Shown here one piece after another: positions 33,094 through 41,344 of a stretch of 64,000 nucleotides of DNA. Every line of letters begins with the position of its first letter. The first letter of the stretch is position 1. The DNA comes from CAYLLN01 sp964384375. Lineage in GTDB: Bacteria > Planctomycetota > Planctomycetia > Pirellulales > Pirellulaceae. The notes below the pieces were generated by a model, which saw nothing but the letters and a program-made list of their open reading frames with translations, was not told where the DNA came from and ran no database searches. The stretch lies in NCBI GenBank assembly GCA_964384375.1, contig CAYLLN010000012.1, positions 1 to 64,000 of the forward strand. The letters run 5' to 3'. The position numbers and the translations under genes were made by a program.

Positions 33094-36000
33094 ATGAAAC
33101 ATGGCCGTTTTCTTCGATTTGTAGCCTGCGCGCTGGCCCTTGCGGCTGGCTTTGCTCCTCTCGCGCTCGCACAGCTTCCGGTAACACAGCTCACCAGCCT
33201 TTTCCCCCCCGGCGGCAAGCCCGGCTCGACGGTGGAAATGACCGTCGGCGGCAACGATCTGGAAGAAGCCGACAAGCTCCTCTTCAGCCATCCCGGCATT
33301 ACGGCGGTTGCGAAGATGAGCACGCCGACGGAGCTGGAGCCGACCGCCAAGCCGGTTCCTGGTCAGTTCACGGTGACGATCGCCGGTGACGTTCCGCCGG
33401 GAATCTACGAAGCGACCGTGATCGGCCGCTTCGGCATGAGCAACCCGCGGCAGTTCGCGGTCGGCACGCTCAATGAATTGCTCGATCAGGGCGGAAACAA
33501 CGAAGCCGGCAAGGCACTCGACGTTCCCGTCGGCACGACGGTGAGCGGCCGCGTTGACCAGAATAACTACGACTTTCTCAAGTTGAACCTGAAACAGGGG
33601 GAGCGGGTCATCATCGACTGCGCGGCAGAGCGTCTCGACTCGCGGCTCGACGCGACACTCGTACTCATGAATCCGCAGGGGCGCGAAGTGGCCCGTGCCC
33701 GCGACGTCGTCGGCCAGGATCCGGTACTCGACTTCACCGCGCCGGCCGAGGGGGCTTATCTGCTGAAGCTGTACGACGCGGTCTATGGCGGTGGCCCGGA
33801 GTATGTCTATCGACTCACCGTCAGTGCAACGCCGTTCGTCGATTTCGTCTTCCCGCCGAGCGGCCCGGCCGGTTCCAACAACCAGTACACGGTGTATGGC
33901 CGCAATTTGCCTGGTGGTCAGCCGGCCGATGGCCTGACCCTCGGCGGCGCTCCGCTGCAGAAGGTGCAGGCGAACATCGCGATTCCGGCCGACGATGCGG
34001 GGCGAACGCAGCTGGCTTTGTGCGGCCCCGTCGATCCGCGGCGAGCGTGGCAGGATGCCGTCGAGTTCCGCCTCCCCACGCCGCAAGGCCCGGCGAATCC
34101 GGTCTCGGTTTATGTCGCCCGCGCGGCGAACCTCGTCACCGAGCAGGAGCCGAACAACGATGCCGCCACCGCGACGAAGGTGACGCTCCCGTGTGAACTG
34201 GCCGGCCAGTTCTATCCGCAGCGCGACATCGACTGGGTGCAGTTCGACGCGAAGAAAGGGGAGGCGTACTGGATCGAGGTGACTTCGCACCAGTTGGGCC
34301 TTGAAAGCGACCCCGCCTTCACCCTCTTCCGCGTGACGAAGAACGACAAGGGAGAAGAGCAGGCGAGTGAAGTCGCACAGACCGACGATTCGCAAGAGCG
34401 CCAGGGGCGTCAACCGCGGGATTTCGACACGAGCAACGACGACCCCGCACTGAAGTTCACGATTCCCGAGGACGGCACGTACCGACTGATGGTCCGCGAT
34501 CAGTTCGGCGACGGCCGCAAAGACCCATCGTACGTTTATCGCCTCGCGATCCGCCCGGCAGAGCCCGATTTTCGCCTGCTGGCGTATCCCGACAAGCCGG
34601 CGCAGGGGCAGCGGGATCAGAATCAGACGCGACTCGAATCGCTGACCGTCCGCAAGGGTGGAGCGACTTCGATGACGGTGCTCGTGAACCGCCGCGACGA
34701 CTTCGACGGCGAAATCACGGTCACAGTAGAGGGGCTTCCCGGCGGCGTCACTTGCCCCGGCGCGGTGATCGGCGGCGATGTGAAACAGGCGGCGCTCGTG
34801 ATTTCGGCCGCGGAAGGGGTCGGTCCGTGGAGTGGACCGATCAAGGTTGTCGGCCGGGCGAAGGCGGGGGATCGCGAACTCGTTCGCGAGGCCCGCTACG
34901 CCGTCGTCGTCTGGGGAACGCAGAACCGGCAGAACGATCCGCCGGATTTTAAGCTGACCCGTTCGATGCACCTTGGCATCGTCGATAAGGACCTGGAGCC
35001 CGCCGTCGTGCAAATCGGCGAGGACAAGGTGTACGACACGTCGCTCGGCGGCAACGTGGAGATTCCGATCACCGTGACCCGCCGCGGCGATTACAAGGAG
35101 AACGTCAAACTCGTCGCCGACGGCCTCCCCGACCAGATTCGCCCGAAAGAGGTGAATCTCGACGGCAACACGGCCGCCGGCAAGTTCGAGCTGCAGCTCA
35201 ATCAGCAGAACATCCGCCCCGGCACGTACACGTTCTTCATGCGCGGGGAGACGAAGCGGAAGTACGTCCGCAATCCTGACGCGATCCCCGCCGCCGAAGC
35301 CGAGCAGAAAGCGACCGAGGCTCTCATCGCGCAGATGAACGAAGGGGTGAAGACCGCCACGGCGACCAAGGACGCAGCGACGAAGACGGCTCAGGAGATG
35401 GCCAACAACGCCAAGACCGCCGAGCAGAAAAAGGCGGAAGCGACGAACAACGTCAAAGCGAAGACCGACGCCGCCAAGCAAGCAGCCGACAAGCTGACTC
35501 AGGCCAAGGAAGCCGCCGCGAAGGATACGGCCAATCAGGGGCTGGCCGATGCGGCAAAGGCTGCGGAAACAGCAGCCAATGAAGCCGCGGCTGCACAGAA
35601 GAAGGCCGAGGAGGAACTGGCCACGGCCGACAAGGCTCTGGTCGATGCCCAGGCGGCGGCGAAGACCGCCGAAGAGGCCCGCGTCGCGTCCGAAGCGGCA
35701 CTGAAGGCGGCTCAGGACAAGGTGACTCAAGCCAACCAGTTCAAGCAGCAACTCGACCAGCGGGTGAACCAGATCAAGCAGGCAAACCAGCCGAAGGACG
35801 TGAATTTCGCCCTCGTTTCGACGCCAATCAAGCTCCGCATCCATCCGCACCCGTTCAACTTCACGGCCAGCGCACCAGCCGCTGCGATCAAGCAAGGCGA
35901 GAAGGGGGAACTGCCGGTGAAGGTCGAGCGGCTGTTCGGCTTTGCCGACAACGTGGAAATCATGTTTGAGCCGCCTACGCAGGGAGTGAAAGGGCTGCCT

Positions 36001-36177
36001 GCTCAGCGAGCGACTTGGAATAAGGATCAGAGTGAAGGGAAGCTTGAAGTAACCGCCGCGGTGGATGCCACCCCCGGTCAGCACCCCTGCACCATCCGTT
36101 GCCGCGGCCGGTTCAACAATGTTCAAGTGGAAACAACCGCCACCGTGATGGTGACTGTCGAGGCTAAGCCGCAGTAA
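33094..36177 (+). CDS. Exported PPC-domain protein with inserted Ala-rich coiled coil
   Basis: A 1027-residue protein with signal peptide (MKHGRFLRFVACALALAAG to ALAQ). Several beta-sandwich modules follow, including pre-peptidase C-terminal (PPC) type regions (EQEPNNDAATATKVTLP, and GGNNEAGKALDVPVGTTV). At about residues 733-903 a charged Ala/Lys/Glu-rich coiled coil is inserted (AADKLTQAKEAAAKDTANQG), followed by a last Ig-like domain. The ATG at 33094 has AGGAG 9 nt upstream. The coiled coil resembles the one in the next gene. Second gene of the operon; likely a structural, cell-surface component. Confidence 0.85.
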   Translation: MKHGRFLRFVACALALAAGFAPLALAQLPVTQLTSLFPPGGKPGSTVEMTVGGNDLEEADKLLFSHPGITAVAKMSTPTELEPTAKPVPGQFTVTIAGDVPPGIYEATVIGRFGMSNPRQFAVGTLNELLDQGGNNEAGKALDVPVGTTVSGRVDQNNYDFLKLNLKQGERVIIDCAAERLDSRLDATLVLMNPQGREVARARDVVGQDPVLDFTAPAEGAYLLKLYDAVYGGGPEYVYRLTVSATPFVDFVFPPSGPAGSNNQYTVYGRNLPGGQPADGLTLGGAPLQKVQANIAIPADDAGRTQLALCGPVDPRRAWQDAVEFRLPTPQGPANPVSVYVARAANLVTEQEPNNDAATATKVTLPCELAGQFYPQRDIDWVQFDAKKGEAYWIEVTSHQLGLESDPAFTLFRVTKNDKGEEQASEVAQTDDSQERQGRQPRDFDTSNDDPALKFTIPEDGTYRLMVRDQFGDGRKDPSYVYRLAIRPAEPDFRLLAYPDKPAQGQRDQNQTRLESLTVRKGGATSMTVLVNRRDDFDGEITVTVEGLPGGVTCPGAVIGGDVKQAALVISAAEGVGPWSGPIKVVGRAKAGDRELVREARYAVVVWGTQNRQNDPPDFKLTRSMHLGIVDKDLEPAVVQIGEDKVYDTSLGGNVEIPITVTRRGDYKENVKLVADGLPDQIRPKEVNLDGNTAAGKFELQLNQQNIRPGTYTFFMRGETKRKYVRNPDAIPAAEAEQKATEALIAQMNEGVKTATATKDAATKTAQEMANNAKTAEQKKAEATNNVKAKTDAAKQAADKLTQAKEAAAKDTANQGLADAAKAAETAANEAAAAQKKAEEELATADKALVDAQAAAKTAEEARVASEAALKAAQDKVTQANQFKQQLDQRVNQIKQANQPKDVNFALVSTPIKLRIHPHPFNFTASAPAAAIKQGEKGELPVKVERLFGFADNVEIMFEPPTQGVKGLPAQRATWNKDQSEGKLEVTAAVDATPGQHPCTIRCRGRFNNVQVETTATVMVTVEAKPQ

Positions 36178-36254
36178 GTAGAGCCACGCTCTGTGTGGGA
36201 CAATTGCCGAAAACGGATTTCAGATTGCCGACGATTCCTCGAAGGATTTCCGAT

Positions 36255-39200
36255 ATGACGCTCCGCATTTCAATTCTCGCGATCAGCACCGTCGCGCTAT
36301 GCCTAGCGGGCCTTGCTTTCCCGCGTCGTGCCGCGGCTGATCCCATCGCCATCGCCGACGTGAAGCACGAGGGAGACGTCGATTTCGAGAAGGAAATCCT
36401 GCCGATCTTTCGGCGGAACTGCCTCGCCTGCCACAGCGCGACCGAAGCAGAGAGCGACCTCGTGCTGGAAACGCCGCAGACGATTCTGAAAGGTGGCAGC
36501 GAGGGTCCGTCGGTCGTCGCGGGGAATAGTGCCGGCAGTCTGCTGCTCATGTTGGCGGCCAAGCAAAAAGAGCCACACATGCCCCCGCCGGACAACGACG
36601 TGAAGGCCAAGCCGCTCACGTCCGAGGAACTGGGCCTCATCAAGCTCTGGATCGATCAGGGAGCGAAGGGAGAGGTGAAGTCCGCCTCGTCAATGATTAC
36701 CTGGCAGCCGCTCCCGCCAGGGATCAACCCGATCTATGCCGTCGCGATCACACCCGATGGGCAGTACGCCGCCGCTGGGCGGGCCAATCAGATTTTCCTG
36801 TATCACGTGCCGAGCAAACGCGAACTCGGCCGGCTGACCGATCCGTCGCTGCTCGAAAAGGGCGTCTATAAGCAGCCGGGCGTGGCCGATCTCGATCTGA
36901 TTCAGGCCCTCAAGTTCAGTCCCGATGGGCAGTGGCTCGCCTCCGGCGGCTTTCGGACGGTGAAACTCTGGCAAAAGCCGGCAGGTGGAAAGCGACTCGA
37001 TCTGGCCGGCCTGGAGGGTCCGCCCCGATCGATCGCTGTCAGCCCCGATGGCAAGCAGGCGGCCATCGGTGAAGAAACGGGGAAGGTCAAGATCTTTGAC
37101 CTCACCAATGGGCAGGTTGCGAAGACGCTACAGGGTCATGGCGCTGCGGTCACGGGCGTTGCCTTCACGGCTGACGGCAGCAAGCTCGTTACGAGCTCGC
37201 TCGACAAGACATTCCGTGTCTTCAATCTGGCCGATAGTCAGCAAATTGCTTCGATCGAGACGGCCGCGCCGATCAACGCGGTGGCAATCGTCGGTGAGGG
37301 GAAGCTCGTCGCCACGGCTGGTGCCGACAACATGCTCCGGACGTGGGATCTCCCCGCGGCGCAGCCGGCCGAAGCGCCCAAGCCTGTGAAGGAGATCGGG
37401 GGCCACGGCGGCCCGATCAACAGCATCGCCCTGTTCACGGCTAACGGTGTGAAGATTCTGACCGGTTGCCAGGACGGCGGCATTCGCGTCGTCGATGTGA
37501 ACAGCGGCGGGGTCGAGAAGCAGGTCAACTTCGGCGCTCCCGTGGTCGCCGCTGCTTCCCGTGCCGACGGCAAACGGATCGCGGCGATCGGCTCGAACAA
37601 TCAGGCCAAGCTGTGGGACGCCGACAACGGCCAGGAGCTTTCGCAGCAGAAGGGGGATTTCCGGGCGAGTCTGAAGCTGGCCGAAACGCAGCGGATCGCC
37701 GCCCTCGCCAAGCGGCACGTGGAACTGGCCAAGAACGACCTCAAGGAAGCCGACGACCGCAAGAAGGCGGAGGAAGAGAATCAGAAGAAGTCGATGGAGG
37801 CGATGACGAAGGCGGACGGCGAGTTCAAGCAGAAGGACGAAGCCCTCAAGGCCCCCAAGGCCGAGAAGGAAGCCGCCGACAAGGCCCTCGTCGATGCGAC
37901 TGCGGCGAAGACCAAGGCCGACGAGGATAAGAAGGTGATGGACGAGGCCTTCGCCAAGGCCGATGAGGCGCAGAAGAAGGCGAAGACCGAGCAGGATGCC
38001 GCGAACAAGGTTGCCACTGATGCGGCCACCGCCAAGACGAAAGCGGACGAAGCGAAGAAGGTGACCGACGACGCCTTCGCGAAGGCCGACGCGGCACTGA
38101 CCAAGGCCAAGGCCGATGCGGAAGCGGCGACGAAGGTCGCCACCGACGCGGCGACGGCCAAGACCAAGGCCGACGAAGCGAAGAAGGTGACCGACGATGT
38201 CTTCACCAAGGCGGACGAGGCCCTGAAGAAGGCCAAGACCGATCAGGACAATGCTGCGAAGGTTGCCACCGATGCCGCAGCCGTGGCGAAAGCTGCTGCT
38301 GATAAACTCGCGGCTGCCAAGGATGCCCTGTCAAAGGACACGGAGAATCAAGGATTGAAAGACGCTGTCGCCGCGGCTGAGAAGGAAGTGGCCGACGCCG
38401 ACGCGAAGAAGAAGGTCGCCGATGACGCGAAAGTCGCCGCCGACAAGGTCTTCACCGATTCGGAAGCCGCTCGCAAAGTCGCTGAAACGAACAAAGCTGC
38501 CGCCGACAAGGTCGCAACCGACGCCGAGGCCGCGATGAAGACGGCCGATGCAGCGAAGATTGCCGCCGACAAGGTGGTGACTGACGCTGACGCAGCCCGC
38601 AAGGTTGCCGAGACGAACAAAGTCGCGGCTGATAAGGTCGTCGTCGATGCCGAGGCGGCTAAGGTCAAGGCGGACGAAGGAAAGGTCGCTGCCGACAAGG
38701 TCTTCACCGACGCCGACACCATCCGCAAAACGGCGGAAACCAACAAGCAGACTGCCGACAAGGCGGTGCAGGATACGACGAACGCCATGAACCAGGCGGA
38801 TCAGAAGGTGAAGCAGGTCACGCCGAACTTCACGAAGGCAACCGACGAGCGAGCCGCTGCCGAGCGGGCCCTGCAAACGGCCCAGCGGGGCGTCGAGCGG
38901 GCGGCCGAAGCGGTGAAGAAGGCGACCGATGCGGTCCCTGGCTTTGATGCCATCGTTAAGCAGCACGAAGCGACCGCTACTCAGCGCGATCAGGAAGTGC
39001 AGACCGCCACCGCCGCGCTGCCGCAAACGGAAAAGCCGTTCAAGGCGATGGCCTTCGCTCCCGACGGAGCGACGTTTGCCGTAGTCGGTGACGATCAGCT
39101 GTTGCACACTTACTCCTCCGAAACGGGCCAGCCGGTAGAGGTTTATGGAGTCGGTGGAGCGCCGCTCAATGTCGTCGCCTTTGCCCCCGATGGTAGCGCG

Positions 39201-39974
39201 ATTGCCGCTTCGGCGAACAACACCGGTGTGATTTGGGACTTCGCCACCGAGTGGAAGCTCGTCCGCACGATCGGCACGCCCGACATGCCGGTGGAACTGG
39301 TCGATCGGGTGACCGCCCTCGATTTCAGCCCGGACGGTAAGCTGCTCGCGGTCGGCGGCGGCGAACCTTCCCGCAGCGGCGAAGTCCGCATTTACAACGT
39401 CGAGAACGGCCAGCTTGTCCTGGCCATCAAGGAGCCGCACAGCGATACGGTCAACTCGCTTGACTTCTCGCCCGATGGCCAGCAGCTCGCCAGCTGTGCG
39501 GCCGACCGGTTCGTGAAAGTGTGGAACGTAGCCGACGGCAAGTTCATTCGCTCCTTTGAAGGGCACACGCATCACGTTCTCGGCGTCGCCTGGCGGGCCG
39601 ACGGGCGGATGCTCGTTTCGAGCGGCGCCGACATGGTCGTGAAGGTGTGGGATACCCGCACCGGCGACCAGCTCCGCACGATCCAGAACCAGTTCAACAA
39701 GGAAGTCACGAGCGTCGGCTTTGCGGGAGACGGCGACGTGTTCGTTGCGACAGCCGGCGATTCGCGGGTTCGCTTCATGAATGCCGCCAACGGCAACGTG
39801 CAGCGCGACTTTCCCGGCACCGGCGACTATATGTATGCCGGCGCAGCGAGCGTGGACGGTAAGACGGTCGTGGCTGGCGGTCTCGACAGCGTCCTCCGCG
39901 TCTGGAACGACCAGGGGCAGGAACTTGGCAAGTTCGCCGCCCCCGCCCCGCAGCCGCAAACCGCGGCGAAATAG
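36255..39974 (+). CDS. Cytochrome-c/WD40 exported protein split by a 450-residue coiled coil
   Basis: A 1239-residue protein. After a signal peptide there is a planctomycete-type cytochrome c region with C56-LA-C59-H60 (haem motif) and MPPPDNDVKAKPL. Residues 155-470 hold WD40 repeats (INAVAIVG, VTGVAFTADGSKLVTSSLD). From about 475 to 925 runs an uninterrupted Ala/Lys/Asp-rich coiled coil, partly built of 42-residue repeats, and then WD40 blades resume to the C-terminus (VNSLDFSPDGQQLASCAAD). The ATG is at 36255. Third gene of the operon. The coil could, if one helix, reach roughly 65 nm, so the protein may span or tether. Confidence 0.88.
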   Translation: MTLRISILAISTVALCLAGLAFPRRAAADPIAIADVKHEGDVDFEKEILPIFRRNCLACHSATEAESDLVLETPQTILKGGSEGPSVVAGNSAGSLLLMLAAKQKEPHMPPPDNDVKAKPLTSEELGLIKLWIDQGAKGEVKSASSMITWQPLPPGINPIYAVAITPDGQYAAAGRANQIFLYHVPSKRELGRLTDPSLLEKGVYKQPGVADLDLIQALKFSPDGQWLASGGFRTVKLWQKPAGGKRLDLAGLEGPPRSIAVSPDGKQAAIGEETGKVKIFDLTNGQVAKTLQGHGAAVTGVAFTADGSKLVTSSLDKTFRVFNLADSQQIASIETAAPINAVAIVGEGKLVATAGADNMLRTWDLPAAQPAEAPKPVKEIGGHGGPINSIALFTANGVKILTGCQDGGIRVVDVNSGGVEKQVNFGAPVVAAASRADGKRIAAIGSNNQAKLWDADNGQELSQQKGDFRASLKLAETQRIAALAKRHVELAKNDLKEADDRKKAEEENQKKSMEAMTKADGEFKQKDEALKAPKAEKEAADKALVDATAAKTKADEDKKVMDEAFAKADEAQKKAKTEQDAANKVATDAATAKTKADEAKKVTDDAFAKADAALTKAKADAEAATKVATDAATAKTKADEAKKVTDDVFTKADEALKKAKTDQDNAAKVATDAAAVAKAAADKLAAAKDALSKDTENQGLKDAVAAAEKEVADADAKKKVADDAKVAADKVFTDSEAARKVAETNKAAADKVATDAEAAMKTADAAKIAADKVVTDADAARKVAETNKVAADKVVVDAEAAKVKADEGKVAADKVFTDADTIRKTAETNKQTADKAVQDTTNAMNQADQKVKQVTPNFTKATDERAAAERALQTAQRGVERAAEAVKKATDAVPGFDAIVKQHEATATQRDQEVQTATAALPQTEKPFKAMAFAPDGATFAVVGDDQLLHTYSSETGQPVEVYGVGGAPLNVVAFAPDGSAIAASANNTGVIWDFATEWKLVRTIGTPDMPVELVDRVTALDFSPDGKLLAVGGGEPSRSGEVRIYNVENGQLVLAIKEPHSDTVNSLDFSPDGQQLASCAADRFVKVWNVADGKFIRSFEGHTHHVLGVAWRADGRMLVSSGADMVVKVWDTRTGDQLRTIQNQFNKEVTSVGFAGDGDVFVATAGDSRVRFMNAANGNVQRDFPGTGDYMYAGAASVDGKTVVAGGLDSVLRVWNDQGQELGKFAAPAPQPQTAAK
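37990..38790 (+). repeat. 126-bp (42-residue) tandem coding repeats in the coiled coil
   Basis: One family has units around TDAATAKTKADEAKKVTDD (about 38017-38290); a second has units around ADKVVTDADAARKVAETNK (about 38440-38790). Both have a 42-residue period, that is, six heptads, with two or more near-copies each. DNA similarity between units suggests growth by tandem duplication. Confidence 0.7.
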
Positions 39975-39987
39975 CGCAATAGAAACT

Positions 39988-40092
39988 ACAGAGTCGCAGA
40001 GCACACAGAGAGAAGATAGGAGTTGCAATACACCAACCTAGATGTTGAGACGGTTTTGGATCGTCTTTCTCGGTGCTCTCTGTGACTCTGTG
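39988..40092. repeat. Imperfect inverted repeat after the operon
   Basis: ACAGAGTCGCAGAGCACACA at the left pairs with the right arm ending in CTCTGTGACTCTGTG (40064-40092). It is a dispersed palindromic element of about 105 bp between convergent genes. Confidence 0.6.
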
Positions 40093-40148
40093 TTTTCATC
40101 TCTTTGCAGCGATTTTGCACGCGCTCGGTTTTCAAAGAGTGAGGGAAC

Positions 40149-41321
40149 CTAGGATTTTCCGAGCAGATGCAGCCGCAACAGGTTGAGCGCCTGCTTGGCA
40201 GCGCGGGGGCGCAGAATTTCCGGGTGGCCTGTGAATGGGAAATCCTTGCGAAAGTTTTTACCGCCGTGAACCAATGTGATGACTACGTTGGTGGACGAAC
40301 TTAAATCTGGTGTAGTGGCTGGACCTACCAACAGTTCGTAGTCTGCACCCTGGATGCTCCAGCCCCCTTCGTCGCGCCACCACTCCGTGTTTGTGACAAC
40401 ATGACCGAATCTGAATACATCATGCGAACCGCATTCGGCAAGCCATTGCGAGATTAGTCCACACGTCGCCCACTCCGTAACAACTAATGTTCGTTGCTTT
40501 TTGCGGAGCAGATTCACCACGATATCCTGCAACTCATCATCCTCGTACCCAAAAATCAGATCCCCCAAACATTCGTGGATCGTGTCGATCGTCGGCTGCA
40601 TGGCGGCGCGAGCGGCAGCGACGGTTTCCCCTTCGGCGGTGATGCGAAGCGTGATCGTTGCCTGATGGACGGTGATGCCCACGAGCGGATAACGCTGGCG
40701 CGCGATCAGGTCGGGGAGCATCGCCTCGAGGTCGCTTTCGCCGACGCCGAAGCACTTGATCCGGTAGTGGGCGATGACTCGCTTCACACCGAGCAGATCG
40801 CTAATCGCCGGCGCGACGGTCACTCCCCACATCTCCTTCATCTCCGCCGGCACGCCTGGCAGGGCAAAAATGCGGGCCGGCTTGCCGACTGCACGAGGAA
40901 TTTCGATGTCGATTCCCGGCGCGGTGCCGTGCGGGTTGGCGATCGGTCGGCTCCCCTGCGGGAACAGCGCCTGCACGAGGTTCGTCGCCGGCATTTCGCG
41001 TTTGCGTCGGGCAAAGAGGGCCTTGATGTGTGCCAGCGACGCATCATCCTGCACGAGCGGCACTCCCGCGACGGTCGCGAGCGCCTGCCGCGTAAGATCA
41101 TCCGCCGTCGGTCCCAGGCCGCCGGTCGCCACGACGATGTCGGCCCGCTCGGCGGCCTGGCGAAAGACGAGCAAGTTATCGGCCAGCGTATCGCCGACCG
41201 TCGTGTGAAAGGCGACCGGCACGCCGATCTCCAGCAGCCGCTCGGCCAGCCACTGGCTGTTGGTATCCAGCCGCTGGCCGGTGGTCAGTTCGTCGCCGAT
41301 GGCAATAATCTCTGCTCGCAT
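40149..41321 (-). CDS. CinA-like protein with degenerate C-terminal domain
   Basis: A 390-residue protein. The N-terminal 170 residues are a molybdopterin-binding-like (MoCF/COG1058) domain with GDELTTGQRLDTNS and ATGGLGPTADD, and the middle has FALPGVPAEMKEMW. In CinA this part is an ADP-ribose pyrophosphatase. The C-terminal third aligns with the nicotinamide-nucleotide amidase (PncC) domain, but the usual AESCTGG signature reads TEWATCGL, so the catalytic Ser is missing. That activity is probably lost. It is divergent from the copper ATPase gene with only 23 bp between the start codons. Confidence 0.85.
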   Translation of the reverse strand: MRAEIIAIGDELTTGQRLDTNSQWLAERLLEIGVPVAFHTTVGDTLADNLLVFRQAAERADIVVATGGLGPTADDLTRQALATVAGVPLVQDDASLAHIKALFARRKREMPATNLVQALFPQGSRPIANPHGTAPGIDIEIPRAVGKPARIFALPGVPAEMKEMWGVTVAPAISDLLGVKRVIAHYRIKCFGVGESDLEAMLPDLIARQRYPLVGITVHQATITLRITAEGETVAAARAAMQPTIDTIHECLGDLIFGYEDDELQDIVVNLLRKKQRTLVVTEWATCGLISQWLAECGSHDVFRFGHVVTNTEWWRDEGGWSIQGADYELLVGPATTPDLSSSTNVVITLVHGGKNFRKDFPFTGHPEILRPRAAKQALNLLRLHLLGKS

Positions 41322-41330
41322 GTCGCCGCC

Positions 41331-41336
41331 TATAAT
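41331..41336 (+). promoter_or_regulatory. TATAAT -10 element of the copper ATPase gene
   Basis: A consensus TATAAT lies 8 bp before the copA ATG at 41345. A transcript starting the usual 6-9 nt downstream would begin at or next to the ATG, that is, be leaderless. No good -35 is seen. The element sits in the 23-bp gap between divergent genes. Confidence 0.45.
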
Positions 41337-41344
41337 TGCAGGAA

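Noticed and set aside
32968..36126. 1052-codon antisense frame opposite the PPC-domain gene
   Set aside because: Shadow frame; no signal, motif or ribosome-binding site.
34000..39000. Possible CRISPR or other regularly spaced array, suggested by repeats in the coiled-coil genes
   Set aside because: The periodicity is in-frame protein repeat (42 residues), with no unique spacers or cas genes.
38331..40028. 565-codon antisense frame opposite the coiled coil
   Set aside because: The repeat-rich codons of the sense gene leave the opposite strand open; no independent evidence.
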